Positions 10,849 to 21,645 of a stretch of DNA of 64,000 nucleotides are shown here, one piece after another. The translations under genes were made by a program, and so were the position numbers. Under the pieces are notes generated by a model. That model saw nothing but the letters and a program-made list of their open reading frames with translations, was not told the DNA's origin and did not search any database. This stretch comes from Nymphalis io (taxonomy: Eukaryota > Arthropoda > Insecta > Lepidoptera > Nymphalidae): the NCBI RefSeq assembly GCF_905147045.1, contig NC_065901.1, positions 6,820,001-6,884,000 on the forward strand, in the 5' to 3' direction. Numbering within the stretch: the first letter of the stretch is position 1; each line of letters begins with the position of its first letter.

Positions 10849-12714
10849 CTCATCTTTGCTTTTTTTATCTACAATTCTACAACGATGTATTTTTTTTTTA
10901 TGTTGCACATATTTTACAAATTATTCTGAAGAATATGACATAGTTGTACAGAAGATTTTTCGCGGAAATAATATATAGTAAGCGCCAAAAGACATTTTAT
11001 CGCTATAAAAATAAAACGAAACTGTTTTACGTGACTGTTCTAATGACAGTCCTACATTATTTGTAAAAAATATAATTAATTTATCTAATTTTTATCTCAA
11101 TAGTCTATAGAATAATGTATAAATAAAAAAAAATACAAATAATAAATATAAAATATTTTATTTTTAACTCGAACTCTATCTATCCGTACAAAATCAAATA
11201 AGTGATTAGCAATTCGTGTTATATACTCCTAATTAAATGCAAACATTTAATAGTTGTAAAGGATATTTTATTTGTTATTTAAACAACAGCTGTGGACTGG
11301 TTTTGGATAATATTAAATTATTAGACTGTGAAAACAATAATTTTATACATGATGATTATGGATAAAAAGGAGATAGTCTTAATCTTTAAGACCCTCTTAT
11401 GAGTTCATTCTTTAATAATTAAATATCTAAACGCTTAGCAAAGTTAGCTATTTTGTAATACGGTATAAAACATTCACAAATTAATGTTCGTATTTATTAA
11501 AGTAAACGGATTTAAACATGTATAGTTATTAAACAACAAGTAATTTATCATGTTATATTTAAGCAAGAGATACATACAACAAGCTTATTTAAAGCTATTC
11601 GTATTCGTTGCGGTAAGATCAAATTCCGGAATGCGTTGACTTTAGGTACAATTTTATAGTTAATTAATAATTTCCACTTGGTATTTGCTTATGTATTAAT
11701 ATTTGCCTCTTAACATTGTAGGAATTATCTGACTTTTCTTAAAAATTTTAGACTGATTTCGGAACCTGCTCTGGTTGTGCTCTTTTTTTTTGTTTTAGTT
11801 ACGGTGATAAGTTAGTTTCACGCAAACAAATATAGACTAAAAAGGTCCGTGGTGAACACCCATATTACCAACTACAAACATGAGGAACTTCTCTATAAAC
11901 TTTTTTCATCTATTTTAAGCTATTACGAGAAGAATATTTAAAATAAGCAGTTCAATCAACTGTATTTATAAACAGATTAATAAAAACATAACACCAATTT
12001 TCAACCATTATCAATTTAAGCTTCTTGAGGGATCATTATAAAACAGTAACAAGATTAACTCTCATAAATAAACAGAAGATATGATCTAAGAACTTAATTT
12101 CTATGTATCTCTAATTATACTTGCTCACTTACCTTTTAAACTTTTTAAAATGTAAGGGACATTATAAAGCAATATAAATTGCTGCTGTTCGAAGGTTAAC
12201 TGACGCGTGAGTGGTCTCTAAGACTTATACAAAGACTTATCGATTACATATGGAAGATTGAATAATGGATAGAAATATAGCAGAACTAAAAGATAAGATA
12301 TTGCAAAATGCAACATATATATAATAACATATACGGAAACGGCTCATTTAGTTGTTATATCAAACGTTAGGACCCTGTTTAATAAAATGTTAAGCATTTG
12401 TTCCGTCACATCTAACTTCATAAAAATAAACAATTATTTAAGGTCCCGATTAAACTGAATTTCAAATACATACATATTCGAAATATAAAATTTTCAAGGC
12501 ACTTAGGAATATATTTTTCTTTGCTTGTATATGCAAATAAATTGCTTTGATATGATATTCGCCTTTAGACGATAGGTAATTCTTGAAACAACAACGAGAC
12601 GTCACTACAGTTCACAACATACATTACAGTTAGTGTTAGTAATATGAAAATCGACATTTAGAATTAGGTAATGTGTTGAAAATAACTGTTGAATCTTTTT
12701 TGAATTATCATCAC
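10849..12714. other. AT-rich stretch without recognised features
   Basis: About 1.9 kb of AT-rich DNA with no domain-bearing frame, SINE head or terminal repeat that I can identify. Confidence 0.5.
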
Positions 12715-12862
12715 CAGTGTAATTACAGGGACAAGAACACCATATTTATAACACCATAGTTTCCGTTACTGGCGTTATAAGTACCATGTAAGAAATTATG
12801 AATATTTCTTACATTTTACATGTCTATCAGCAGAGATACTATCAGGTGTTCGTATAAAATTT
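12714..12862 (+). repeat. SINE A fragment, degenerate
   Basis: ACCAGTGTAATTACAGGGAC, then a TAAGAAAT...TTTCTTACA block and CTATCAGGTG, line up with the second half of SINE A. The copy is broken and diverged. Confidence 0.6.
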
Positions 12863-13282
12863 AGAATCAAACGAAAAGAGAAATACGTCTTACAATAAGC
12901 GAAATCAATTCTTTCCTTGTACACACCAATGCGGTCTTATTATTTGCATATTTGCAACTATAATTTTCAAGTAAATTACTGGTCATCAAATAATATTTAA
13001 TTATAGCGCAGCTGTAAGGAAAGGTATTTCAGTATTCAGGTTAATTGTTGGGTAGTTGTTACTTGTTGAGAAATGAAATGTTGTTACTTAATTTTCAACA
13101 AAGTTTTAGTGATCCTCTTATATTTATATTTACCTGTATATTATGTATGTATTTAATACGATCGTTCAATGATTTGTTTTTGATTTTAAATTTGATTTAT
13201 TTTATCATTGTTATAATTTTCTTTCAATACTATAGAAAATGTTTAAAAGATTGGAATTCGATTATGTTGTTTTTTGAAATGC

Positions 13283-13345
13283 AAATTACAGACATATATA
13301 TATATGTCTGTAATTTATTTTACACCATTTGAGCAGGACTCGGGG

Positions 13346-13432
<87 letters not shown>

Positions 13433-13457
13433 CGAGTCCTGCTCAAATGGTGTAAAA
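13283..13457. repeat. Nested fold-back palindromes with (TA)n loop
   Basis: A perfect 34-bp palindrome occupies 13,283-13,316 (AAATTACAGACATATATA and its complement). It is followed by an inverted repeat whose arms are 13,318-13,350 and about 13,425-13,457 (TTTTACACCATTTGAGCAGG and its complement), separated by a TA/CATA microsatellite. The corresponding right-arm site (about 19,474-19,490) has only a single copy of the arm and a short TA run. The inverted block is therefore an addition to the left arm, or a loss from the right. Confidence 0.88.
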
Positions 13458-14158
13458 GGCAACGTTCTCCACTGACTTTCCATTTAGTGCAGATTCTCTC
13501 AGGACATGGATGTTTCGGGAGATATCTGTGGAAAATCGCTGGAAGGGACCAACCGCAATTTGCCATGCTTGCGGAGCGCAGGACACAGCGACACATACTT
13601 TGCAAGTTTGCCCTGCATGGGAGGAATCGAGACGCCACTTGATTGCAGCTGTAGGAGAAGATTTATCGCTACCATCTGTGGTAAACTTCATGCTAGAGAG
13701 CGAAAAGTCCTGGAAGGCGATGATAACCTTTTGCGATGGTGTCATGAAGCAAAAGGAGGCGGCGGAGAGAGAAAGGGAGAAAGATGCACTCGCAGACCCG
13801 ATGCGCCGAAGGAGAACAGGGTACAGACGGCATCGCAACGCCAACTATTTACCTCCATGAAGAGAACCTCCGGGCAATGAAAAGGGGGAGTTCATTGCTT
13901 TAAGTATAGGGTACCCCAGGTCGAGAAATATGTGAGCATAACCGGCACATCCCAACAGGGGTATTTAACATCGAAGGGTTCTACAAAAAGAACAGCCACA
14001 GGTGGAGGCGCGGAAGAATGCGCAAGCGTACCCGCAACTTCGCCAAGTGTGGATCGCTGAAACCGTGGTGGTTTCAGTCGGTAAGAATCCGACATAACTC
14101 TCCATGTATCATCAGATATGGAGAGGGTATCCATGAGGATTTACCCACGAAAAAAAAA
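13432..14158 (+). pseudogene. R1-clade LINE 3' end (5'-truncated, frameshifted)
   Basis: The first readable part (frame of FHLVQILSGHGCF, then GRYLWKIAGR) and the second (frame of 13,510-13,860) together resemble the C-terminus of R1/TRAS-type ORF2 proteins. The second part has a CCHC knuckle, C-H-A-C-x7-H-x4-C, followed by PAW, a DLSLP motif, a KEAAERxRE segment and a terminal RRRRTG-R-R-LPP. A frameshift near 13,545 separates the two parts. A 3' UTR and an A9 run at 14,150-14,158 follow. RT and endonuclease are absent, so this is a dead 5'-truncated insertion. The same frameshift occurs in the right arm and so predates the duplication. Confidence 0.85.
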
Positions 14159-14290
14159 CAGGCTCACTTCCTCTTTAAACCGAAACACAACAATCTTTTG
14201 TTGTTAGTTGTTATTGTTGTTTCGCGGTAAAATATCTGATGAGTTTATGGTATCTACCCAAACGAGGGTGCACAAAGCCCTATCACTAAA
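14159..14290 (-). repeat. SINE A fragment, reverse, next to the R1 poly(A)
   Basis: CTCACTTCCTCTTTAAACCG, CGGTAAAATATCTGATGAG and GGTATCTACCCAAACGAG are the complement of the first half of SINE A. It directly abuts the R1 A tail and is present in the right arm at 18,616-18,747. Confidence 0.75.
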
Positions 14291-15083
14291 CCATTATAAT
14301 TTGAAAAATATAAAACAAAGTTTTTCAGCCAACTTAAAAATCTTTCAATTCCGAAGCAAAAGAACTCGACATTTTAATAAATTCAAAATGCGTATAAAAT
14401 ATAATTAATTCGTTTGCAACATGGCGATAAAATGCCTCTTCCAACGGCTGAAGAAGTAAAGACAGGTATATAAGTAATTTTAATTGACACTAATGGCCAA
14501 GGCTTAAAAATAATTAATAATATTCATAATGTATTCTTAAAAAAGAATTTGGTATTCACTAAAGTTGTTATTGGAACATCGGAAGTAAAATTATATATAT
14601 ACAAGTATACAAGTAAGTAATCAAGAACTGTTTGTATTGCATAATATAGCAAGGCTATTAGCAAATCGCATGGAATATGTAAACCGTTACGTTTGTTTAT
14701 ATTTACCCTTTCTGCCATATACGCTATATGCCTATTTATACGAAGGTTTGGTTTTTTTTCTATTATATACTGAACTTTTTATATTTCTTGTTTTTTATAA
14801 TATATTTATCCAATTTAACTTTTTTTATTAACATATACCTTATTTATGGATCAAATCTCACAAAGAACTGAATTGTAAGCTAGCAGCACCCAACTGAATG
14901 AACTGATAGTGCTCGTGTGTTTTTTTAAAATAATTTTGTGTATTCGCGTCGAGAGAGAGGTTTCACGTTATTTTAGTAACAGGACGATGTTACTTGTTTG
15001 TTTTTTATTTCTACCGTTTAGAATTACAATTATTTCTCTCTACTTATTTTGTCCGACTCGTATTTGACTCATCGTATTTTAAC
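14291..15083. other. AT-rich body of the left arm, no recognised feature
   Basis: About 790 bp of AT-rich sequence shared with the right arm. Its 64- to 66-codon frames are duplicated in mirror image only because the DNA is duplicated; none shows a domain. Confidence 0.6.
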
Positions 15084-15380
15084 TGGTGGTAGGGCTTTGT
15101 GCAAGCTCGTCTGGGTAGGTACCACCCACTCATCAGATATTCTACCGCAAAACAGCAATACTTGATATTGTTGTGTTCCGGTTTGAAGGGTGAGTGAGCC
15201 AGTGTAATTACAGGCACAAGGGACATAAAATCTTAGTTCCCAAGGTTGGTGGCGCATTGGATATGTAAGCGATGGTTGACACTTCTTACAATGCCAATGT
15301 CTAAGAGCGTTGGTGACCACTTACCATCAGGTGGCCCATATGCTCGTCCGCCTTCCTATTCTATAAAAAAAAAAAAAAAA
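15084..15380 (+). repeat. SINE A, young insertion present in one arm only
   Basis: A complete SINE A from CTGGTGGTAGGGC to an A16 tail, flanked by TAAC at 15,080-15,083 and 15,381-15,384. The right arm has the uninterrupted empty site (single GTTA at 17,822-17,825). This gives a direct filled/empty comparison: full length about 297 bp including the tail, with a short target duplication. The insertion therefore postdates the inverted duplication, or was lost precisely from the right arm, which is less likely. Confidence 0.95.
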
Positions 15381-15659
15381 TAACAATTCATATTTTATTA
15401 CATGATTGTTAAATAAAATATATTAAGATTTTATAAGTATATTATTTTCAGAAAAAGGCCGACTACTTCTACGCTACAATTGCTTTCTAATGTAAAAAAT
15501 TGGTAAATGTCTAAATAATATATAAAATCAGATGTTATATTGGATAACAATTGACTTTTATACAACAGAAGATACTTATACTAATTTTTATTTTTTTATT
15601 TTAATTAGTTCAAATATCTCGACATAATTTTTTAAGATTTTACTTTTACAAGTAAATTA

Positions 15660-15862
15660 TTGTTTGGTGATTCGGCTTTATTCAAGCACGTCTGGATAGA
15701 TACCACCCACTCATCTACCGTCAAACAGCAATACTTAGCAATACAGCACAAGGGACACAACAAGGTGTTGTTAATATAATTTCGTGCATTGCTACGGGTG
15801 GTTATGATTTATTACTATCATACAACCCATTTGCCAATCTGCGTACCTATAAAATAAAATAA
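15660..15862 (+). repeat. SINE A, old copy with internal deletion
   Basis: AGATACCACCCACTCATC, CAAACAGCAATACTTAGCAA and ACAAGGGACA blocks in SINE A order, then a diverged tail ending GCGTACCTATAAAATAAA. It is shared with the right arm (about 17,344-17,546), so it predates the duplication. Confidence 0.7.
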
Positions 15863-16071
15863 ATATATCTTGAATAACCGTGTTTACACGTATATCCTTG
15901 TGTGACTGTATGTTTTGTCTTGCATATTTTAATAACAAATACTGACTCAATTGGAATCTATAATGAGGTAAAATTTAAACATTGCTCCAATCCATCATAA
16001 ATTAATCAACTAATATTTTATTTAACTGCTCGTATCATTGGATCCATACACAATTCTCATTCCTCCGAAGT

Positions 16072-16141
16072 ACTTACGTTACGGTTACCGTAACGTAAGT
16101 ATAGTATCCACGGTTACCGTAACGTAAGTATAGTATACGCG
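16072..16141. repeat. Palindromic junction sequence (left)
   Basis: A perfect 29-bp hairpin at 16,072-16,100 (ACTTACGTTACGG, one-base centre, complement) is followed by a partial second copy (CGGTTACCGTAACGTAAG) to 16,141. The first base of this block is exactly where homology with the right arm (17,134) stops. A related 53-bp hairpin ends the permuted block at 19,885-19,937. Confidence 0.9.
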
Positions 16142-16441
16142 TTGGCGTGGTTGGTAGATACCTACTTTTCACGCCGAAAGTTGTGGGTTCGATTCCCACC
16201 CAGGACAGACATTTGTGTGCATGAACATGTCTGTCTGTCCTGAGTCTGGGTGTAATTATCTATATAAGTATGCATTTACAAAAGAAAAATAGTATATGTA
16301 GTATATCAGTTGTCTGGTTTCCATAGTACAAGCTCTGCTTAGTTTGGGATCAGATGGCCGTGTGTGAATAATGTCCCAGGATATTTATATTTTAGTCCCA
16401 GGATACGTTGCTTTAAATAAAATTGTAATAAATATATTATT
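16111..16441 (+). repeat. Block repeated in inverse at 19,585-19,915, containing SINE C
   Basis: It holds a forward SINE C (about 16,141-16,380): tRNA-like head GGCGTGGTTGGTAGATAC, box B GGTTCGATTCC at 16,186-16,196, body, and 3' block GGGATCAGATGGCC. A short tail then contains two CCCAGGATA blocks. On the right the same block, inverted, follows directly after the copy of base 13,185. That adjacency does not exist on the left. Confidence 0.9.
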
Positions 16442-17133
16442 GTAACAATTTTACAAATATTAATTTTATTTTAAATTTCAATCCTAAAAAAAAAATGTTG
16501 TGTTGCTTCTTTCCCAGATCTGAGTTTTTTATTTCCAAGTTATGTTAGATTTTTGGAAATCAAGTAGCAAATTTAATTCTATATTGAACTTGACTACTTG
16601 ACTATATATGATAAATACTATGAACTGCTTACAAGTACTGATACGAAATGCTGCTTATTTTATAGATAGGCAAAAATATATTTAAATAGACTAATGTTTA
16701 TAATACTCTATATTTCTATACTGATATTATAAATGCGAAAGTATGATTCGTATGAAGCAAGCTTGAATCCTAATGACGAATATAGGCTACACGTAATACA
16801 CGGGCGACGTCGCGGGCTAATACAAGTACAATAAATGATTAAGATATAATAGTTTAGAATTCCATTAGATATGTAGCAAACAAACAAAATCTTGACATGT
16901 TTACGTTTAATACCCATATAAACTTCGTTTATTATATATAATAGTAAGTAGGTGCAAATAGATTATAAGATAATCCTTAACATTAGTATCTAAAACTGTT
17001 TCGCTTTTAATGAAGCACGTTTTCTCTTCGCAAGTAGCAATTCCCAAAGACTTGTGCTAATTACCTTAATCTACTTTATATCCACGGATACCTATTAAGT
17101 CATGTAATGCTTAAGCGAGCACGCAGAGCTGTT
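16442..17133. other. Spacer of the inverted duplication
   Basis: About 690 bp of AT-rich single-copy sequence between the end of the SINE C block and the start of the right arm. It includes ACACGGGCGACGTCGCGGGC near 16,798, which resembles a short motif seen at the ends of other interspersed repeats. I see no coding content. Confidence 0.55.
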
Positions 17134-19586
17134 TACTTCGGAGGAATGAGAATTGTGTATGGATCCAATGATACGAGCAGTTAAATAAAATATTAGTGGA
17201 TTAATTTATGATGGATTGGAGCAATGTTTAAATTTTACCTCATTATAGATTCCAATTGAGTCAGTATTTGTTATTAAAATATGCAAGACAAAACATACAG
17301 TCACACAAGGATATACGTGTAAACACGGTTATTCAAGATATATTTATTTTATTTTATAGGTACGCAGATTGGCAAATGGGTTGTATGATAGTAATAAATC
17401 ATAACCACCCGTAGCAATGCACGAAATTATATTAACAACACCTTGTTGTGTCCCTTGTGCTGTATTGCTAAGTATTGCTGTTTGACGGTAGATGAGTGGG
17501 TGGTATCTATCCAGACGTGCTTGAATAAAGCCGAATCACCAAACAATAATTTACTTGTAAAAGTAAAATCTTAAAAAATTATGTAGAGATATTTGAACTA
17601 ATTAAAATAAAAAAATAAAAATTAGTATAAGTATCTTCTGTTGTATAAAAGTCAATTGTAATCCAATATAACATCTGATTTTATATATTATTTAGACATT
17701 TACCAATTTTTTACATTAGAAAGCAATTGTAGCGTAGAAGTAGTCGGCCTTTTTCTGAAAATAATATACTTATAAAATCTTAATATATTTTATTTAACAA
17801 TCATGTAATAAAATATGAACTGTTAAAATACGATGAGTCAAATACGAGTCGGACAAAATAAGTAGAGAGAAATAATTGTAATTCTAAACGGTAGAAATAA
17901 AAAACAAACAAGTAACATCGTCCTGTTACTAAAATAACGTGAAACCTCTCTCTCGACGCGAATACACAAAATTATTTAAAAAAAACACACGAGCACTATC
18001 AGTTCATTCAGTTGGGTGCTGCTAGCTTACAATTCAGTTCTTTGTGAGATTTGATCCATAAATAAGGTATATGTTAATAAAAAAAGTTAAATTGGATAAA
18101 TATATTATAAAAAACAAGAAATATAAAAAGTTCAGTATATAATAGAAAAAAAAAACAAACTTTCGTATAAATAGGCATATAGCGTATATGGCAGAAAGGG
18201 TAAATATAAACAAACGTAACGGTTTACATATTCCATGCGATTTGCTAATAGCCTTGCTATATTATGCAATACAAACAGTTCTTGATTACTTACTTGTATA
18301 CTTGTATATATATAATTTTACTTCCGATGTTCCAATAACAACTTTAGTGAATACCAAATTCTTTTTTAAGAATACATTATGAATATTATTAATTATTTTT
18401 AAGCCTTGGCCATTAGTGTCAATTAAAATTACTTATATACCTGTCTTTACTTCTTCAGCCGTTGGAAGAGGCATTTTATCGCCATGTTGCAAACGAATTA
18501 ATTATATTTTATACGCATTTTGAATTTATTAAAATGTCGAGTTCTTCTGCTTCGGAATTGAAAGATTTTTAAGTTGGCTGAAAAACTTTGTTTTATATTT
18601 TTCAAATTATAATGGTTTAGTGATAGGGCTTTGTGCACCCTCGTTTGGGTAGATACCATAAACTCATCAGATATTTTACCGCGAAACAACAATAACAACT
18701 AACAACAAAAGATTGTTGTGTTTCGGTTTAAAGAGGAAGTGAGCCTGTTTTTTTTCGTGGGTAAATCCTCATGGATACCCTCTCCATATCTGATGATACA
18801 TGGAGAGTTATGTCGGATTCTTACCGACTGAAACCACCACGGTTTCAGCGATCCACACTTGGCGAAGTTGCGGGTACGCTTGCGCATTCTTCCGCGCCTC
18901 CACCTGTGGCTGTTCTTTTTGTAGAACCCTTCGATGTTAAATACCCCTGTTGGGATGTGCCGGTTATGCTCACATATTTCTCGACCTGGGGTACCCTATA
19001 CTTAAAGCAATGAACTCCCCCTTTTCATTGCCCGGAGGTTCTCTTCATGGAGGTAAATAGTTGGCGTTGCGATGCCGTCTGTACCCTGTTCTCCTTCGGC
19101 GCATCGGGTCTGCGAGTGCATCTTTCTCCCTTTCTCTCTCCGCCGCCTCCTTTTGCTTCATGACACCATCGCAAAAGGTTATCATCGCCTTCCAGGACTT
19201 TTCGCTCTCTAGCATGGAGTTTACCACAGATGGTAGCGATAAATCTTCTCCTACAGCTGCAATCAAGTGGCGTCTCGATTCCTCCCATGCAGGGCACACT
19301 TGCAAAGTATGTGTCGCTGTGTCCTGCGCTCCGCAAGCATGGCAAATTGCGGTTGGTCCCTTCCAGCGATTTTCCACAGATATCTCCCGAAACATCCATG
19401 TCCTGAGAGAATCTGCACTAAATGGAAAGTCAGTGGAGAACGTTGCCTTTTACACCATTTGAGCAGGACTCGGGGATATATATAATTTGCATTTCAAAAA
19501 ACAACATAATCGAATTCCAATCTTTTAAACATTTTCTATAGTATTGAAAGAAAATTATAACAATGATAAAATAAATCAAATTAAAA
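17134..19586 (-). repeat. Right arm of the large inverted duplication
   Basis: Reverse complement of 13,185-16,072. It lacks the SINE A insertion (empty site 17,822) and the fold-back/TA expansion (about 19,474-19,490). It begins at 17,134 with the complement of base 16,072, the edge of the left hairpin. At 19,585-19,586 homology jumps from the 13,185 end of the unit to the 16,441 end, with a few bases of overlap at the join. Confidence 0.9.
18748..19475 (-). pseudogene. R1-clade LINE 3' end, right-arm copy
   Basis: Mirror copy of the remnant at 13,432-14,158. The T run at 18,748-18,755 is the complement of the A tail. The CCHC knuckle, DLSLP and KEAAER segments are read on the minus strand within 19,045-19,395. 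It differs from the left copy by a few substitutions (for example Ser for Phe in the VVN-ML segment) but shares the same frameshift. It is non-functional. Confidence 0.85.
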
Positions 19587-19937
19587 TAATATATTTATTA
19601 CAATTTTATTTAAAGCAACGTATCCTGGGACTAAAATATAAATATCCTGGGACATTATTCACACACGGCCATCTGATCCCAAACTAAGCAGAGCTTGTAC
19701 TATGGAAACCAGACAACTGATATACTACATATACTATTTTTCTTTTATAAATGCATACTTATATAGATAATTACACCCAGACTCAGGACAGACAGACATG
19801 TTCATGCACACAAATGTCTGTCCTGGGTGTGAATCGAACCCACAACTTTCGGCGTGAAAAGTAGGTATCTACCAACCACGCCAACGCGTATACTATACTT
19901 ACGTTACGGTAACCGTAACGTAAGTATAGTATACGCG
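19585..19937 (-). repeat. Permuted inverse copy of the SINE C block, ending in a 53-bp hairpin
   Basis: Bases 19,585-19,915 are the reverse complement of 16,111-16,441, including a full SINE C on the minus strand. The last 53 bases (19,885-19,937) are a perfect palindrome with a single-base centre: CGCGTATACTATACTTACG, then GTTACGG, and the complement. After 19,937 the sequence is unique. Confidence 0.92.
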
Positions 19938-21185
19938 CCACGCACACAAAAGCACTCTTACTCCACAACTCGGTCTTACCCCTAGGCACGCCAATTGAAG
20001 TTTCATATAAAAACCCATTGAAAATATTTTATTTATAAAATTAAGTAATTGGCATTGCCCTGATCGTTTAATTTGTATTTGATCTGTTATTTGGATATTT
20101 CTGTTGTAACACGGTTGGTACTATGTATTTATGTAAAAACGATGAATACTGTAAGTTACGCGGATGACAGGCAATTTCACACATCAATCAAATAAAAGAG
20201 ATATGACCACTGCTTTAAATAATAAGATTCAAAATAAAACGCTTTTAAATATTGCACCAGTTATATTCAGAGCCACTTCTAATAGTACGGTCCCATATAA
20301 ACCACAGGCATGTGGTAACGATTGCCTCAGAGATGAAATCGATAGGAAACGCAGAGCGTGAGCAGCTTGATGTAATCTGCTCGCTTACAAGCATTTATTT
20401 TACACAATTAATGAAAAAATGTTTCAAGCTTCGTCCAGACTGTGGAAGAAGAAAGCCTTTATGAAAGAAAGTTCTATGCTCGGCACATACAATACTTTAT
20501 TCAAAATTTCGTTACAGTTGCGTCGGGAAGTGCATGTCATGTCATGTGAAGTATCAGTCATTTTGTCATATAGTTGTTAAGTGTGCTGGTACTAATGGTC
20601 AAATTTGATTAAATTATTTATCGGTTTTAAATACTTTCGTGGAATCAATTTAATCATTTTGTGGCCTATATGATTATATATAAGCATATACTTGTACCTT
20701 GGATATTTTGCATCATATTTGTATTTTATTCGAACTTGCTAACTTGAAGCCGGTGCAATATACGTGGATTTTTCGATTTTTTGTTACTAATTAAATTATT
20801 ATTTCAAAAGTGAACTAAATTTTTACAAGTTAGTTGAATCGATTTTGATTTAGAAAATACGGTGTTACGGAGGATGAATGAAATCCTATTCCTCGTGCAA
20901 TTTTGCCCTTAATAGCTTTGAAGACGTTAAGATAGTGGAAAACTTGAGATTGGATCGCTACGAAAAAGGTAAAAATTATTATACAAGACCCTATGTAATT
21001 TAAACTTTGTATGGGTTCGGATAAATGTCGTAAGGTAAGTTATGTCAATCGATACGGGGGGTGAAGTTTAACATACTAATCATAACATACCAATCAAACA
21101 ATTATGTTAATCATATTAACACTCATTTTGAGATTGTCTCTTATTTCCAATAAAAAAAAAAAGTGAAGTAAATTCTACTGCAGAA
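19938..21185. other. AT-rich stretch without recognised features
   Basis: About 1.25 kb. Small frames near 20,164-20,464 show no domain. No SINE head or tail is seen. Confidence 0.5.
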
Positions 21186-21187
21186 CA

Positions 21188-21345
21188 AATACTCCTCTCC
21201 CTTTTGAGGAAAAGGAATAAAACTTATTCCACGACGCTGTTCCAATCCGGATTAGAGGATACACATGCGGCAGAAATTTAGTGAAATTAGATACATGTAG
21301 ATTTCCTTGCGATATTTCCTTCTGCGCTCAACACGGGATTACAAA
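21188..21345 (-). repeat. SINE B fragment, reverse
   Basis: CTTATTCCACGACGCTGTTC, ACACATGCGGCAGAAATTTA and a CCTTGCGATATTTCCTTC block match the body of SINE B in reverse. Head and tail are missing. Confidence 0.75.
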
Positions 21346-21519
21346 AAGAAGATGTACACAGAAAATTTATTGTCGCTTGCCTATTGTGGGCTGTTATTCT
21401 ATATAAAACTCGCAGTTATATATAGTATAAGATTCACGAGTTCTAACAAATCACAAAGTTACAATAAAATACAGTTTTGTTTTTCTATTTTTAGTAACAA
21501 TATCGAATATTTGTTCACT

Positions 21520-21645
21520 TAAAGGCAGACTAGCATATGGGACACTTGATGGTAAGTGGTCATCACCGCCCACAGACAGATGCCTTAAGAAATATTGACC
21601 ATCTTTTGCATACACCTTTGCGCCAACAAAATTCGAACACATCAA
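21520..21645 (-). repeat. SINE A fragment, reverse
   Basis: CACTTGATGGTAAGTGGTCA, CACCGCCCACAGACA and TTTGCGCCAACAAAATTCG correspond to the complement of the 3' half of SINE A. Confidence 0.7.

Larger units (their letters stand above)
13185..16072 (+). repeat. Left arm of a large inverted duplication
   Basis: This segment recurs, reverse-complemented, at 17,134-19,586. Most of the arm is nearly identical, with scattered single-base changes (for example the codon change Phe/Ser in the R1 remnant). Two large differences are a SINE A inserted only here (15,084-15,380) and a fold-back/TA block present only here (13,288-13,430). Coordinates obey x+y of about 32,771 outside the fold-back, 32,905 between fold-back and SINE, and 33,206 inside the SINE. 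Left-side flanks are continuous unique DNA, so this is probably the source copy. Confidence 0.9.

Noticed and set aside
13274..13642. 122-codon plus frame with a long Tyr-Ile repeat
   Set aside because: The repeat is a translation of the TA/CATA microsatellite, and the rest is the wrong or broken frame of the R1 remnant.
13185..19937. Pure assembly or library palindrome artefact
   Set aside because: The arms differ by a SINE insertion, a fold-back block and scattered substitutions, and the order is permuted. An artefactual read-through would give a plain mirror image. Long reads are still needed.
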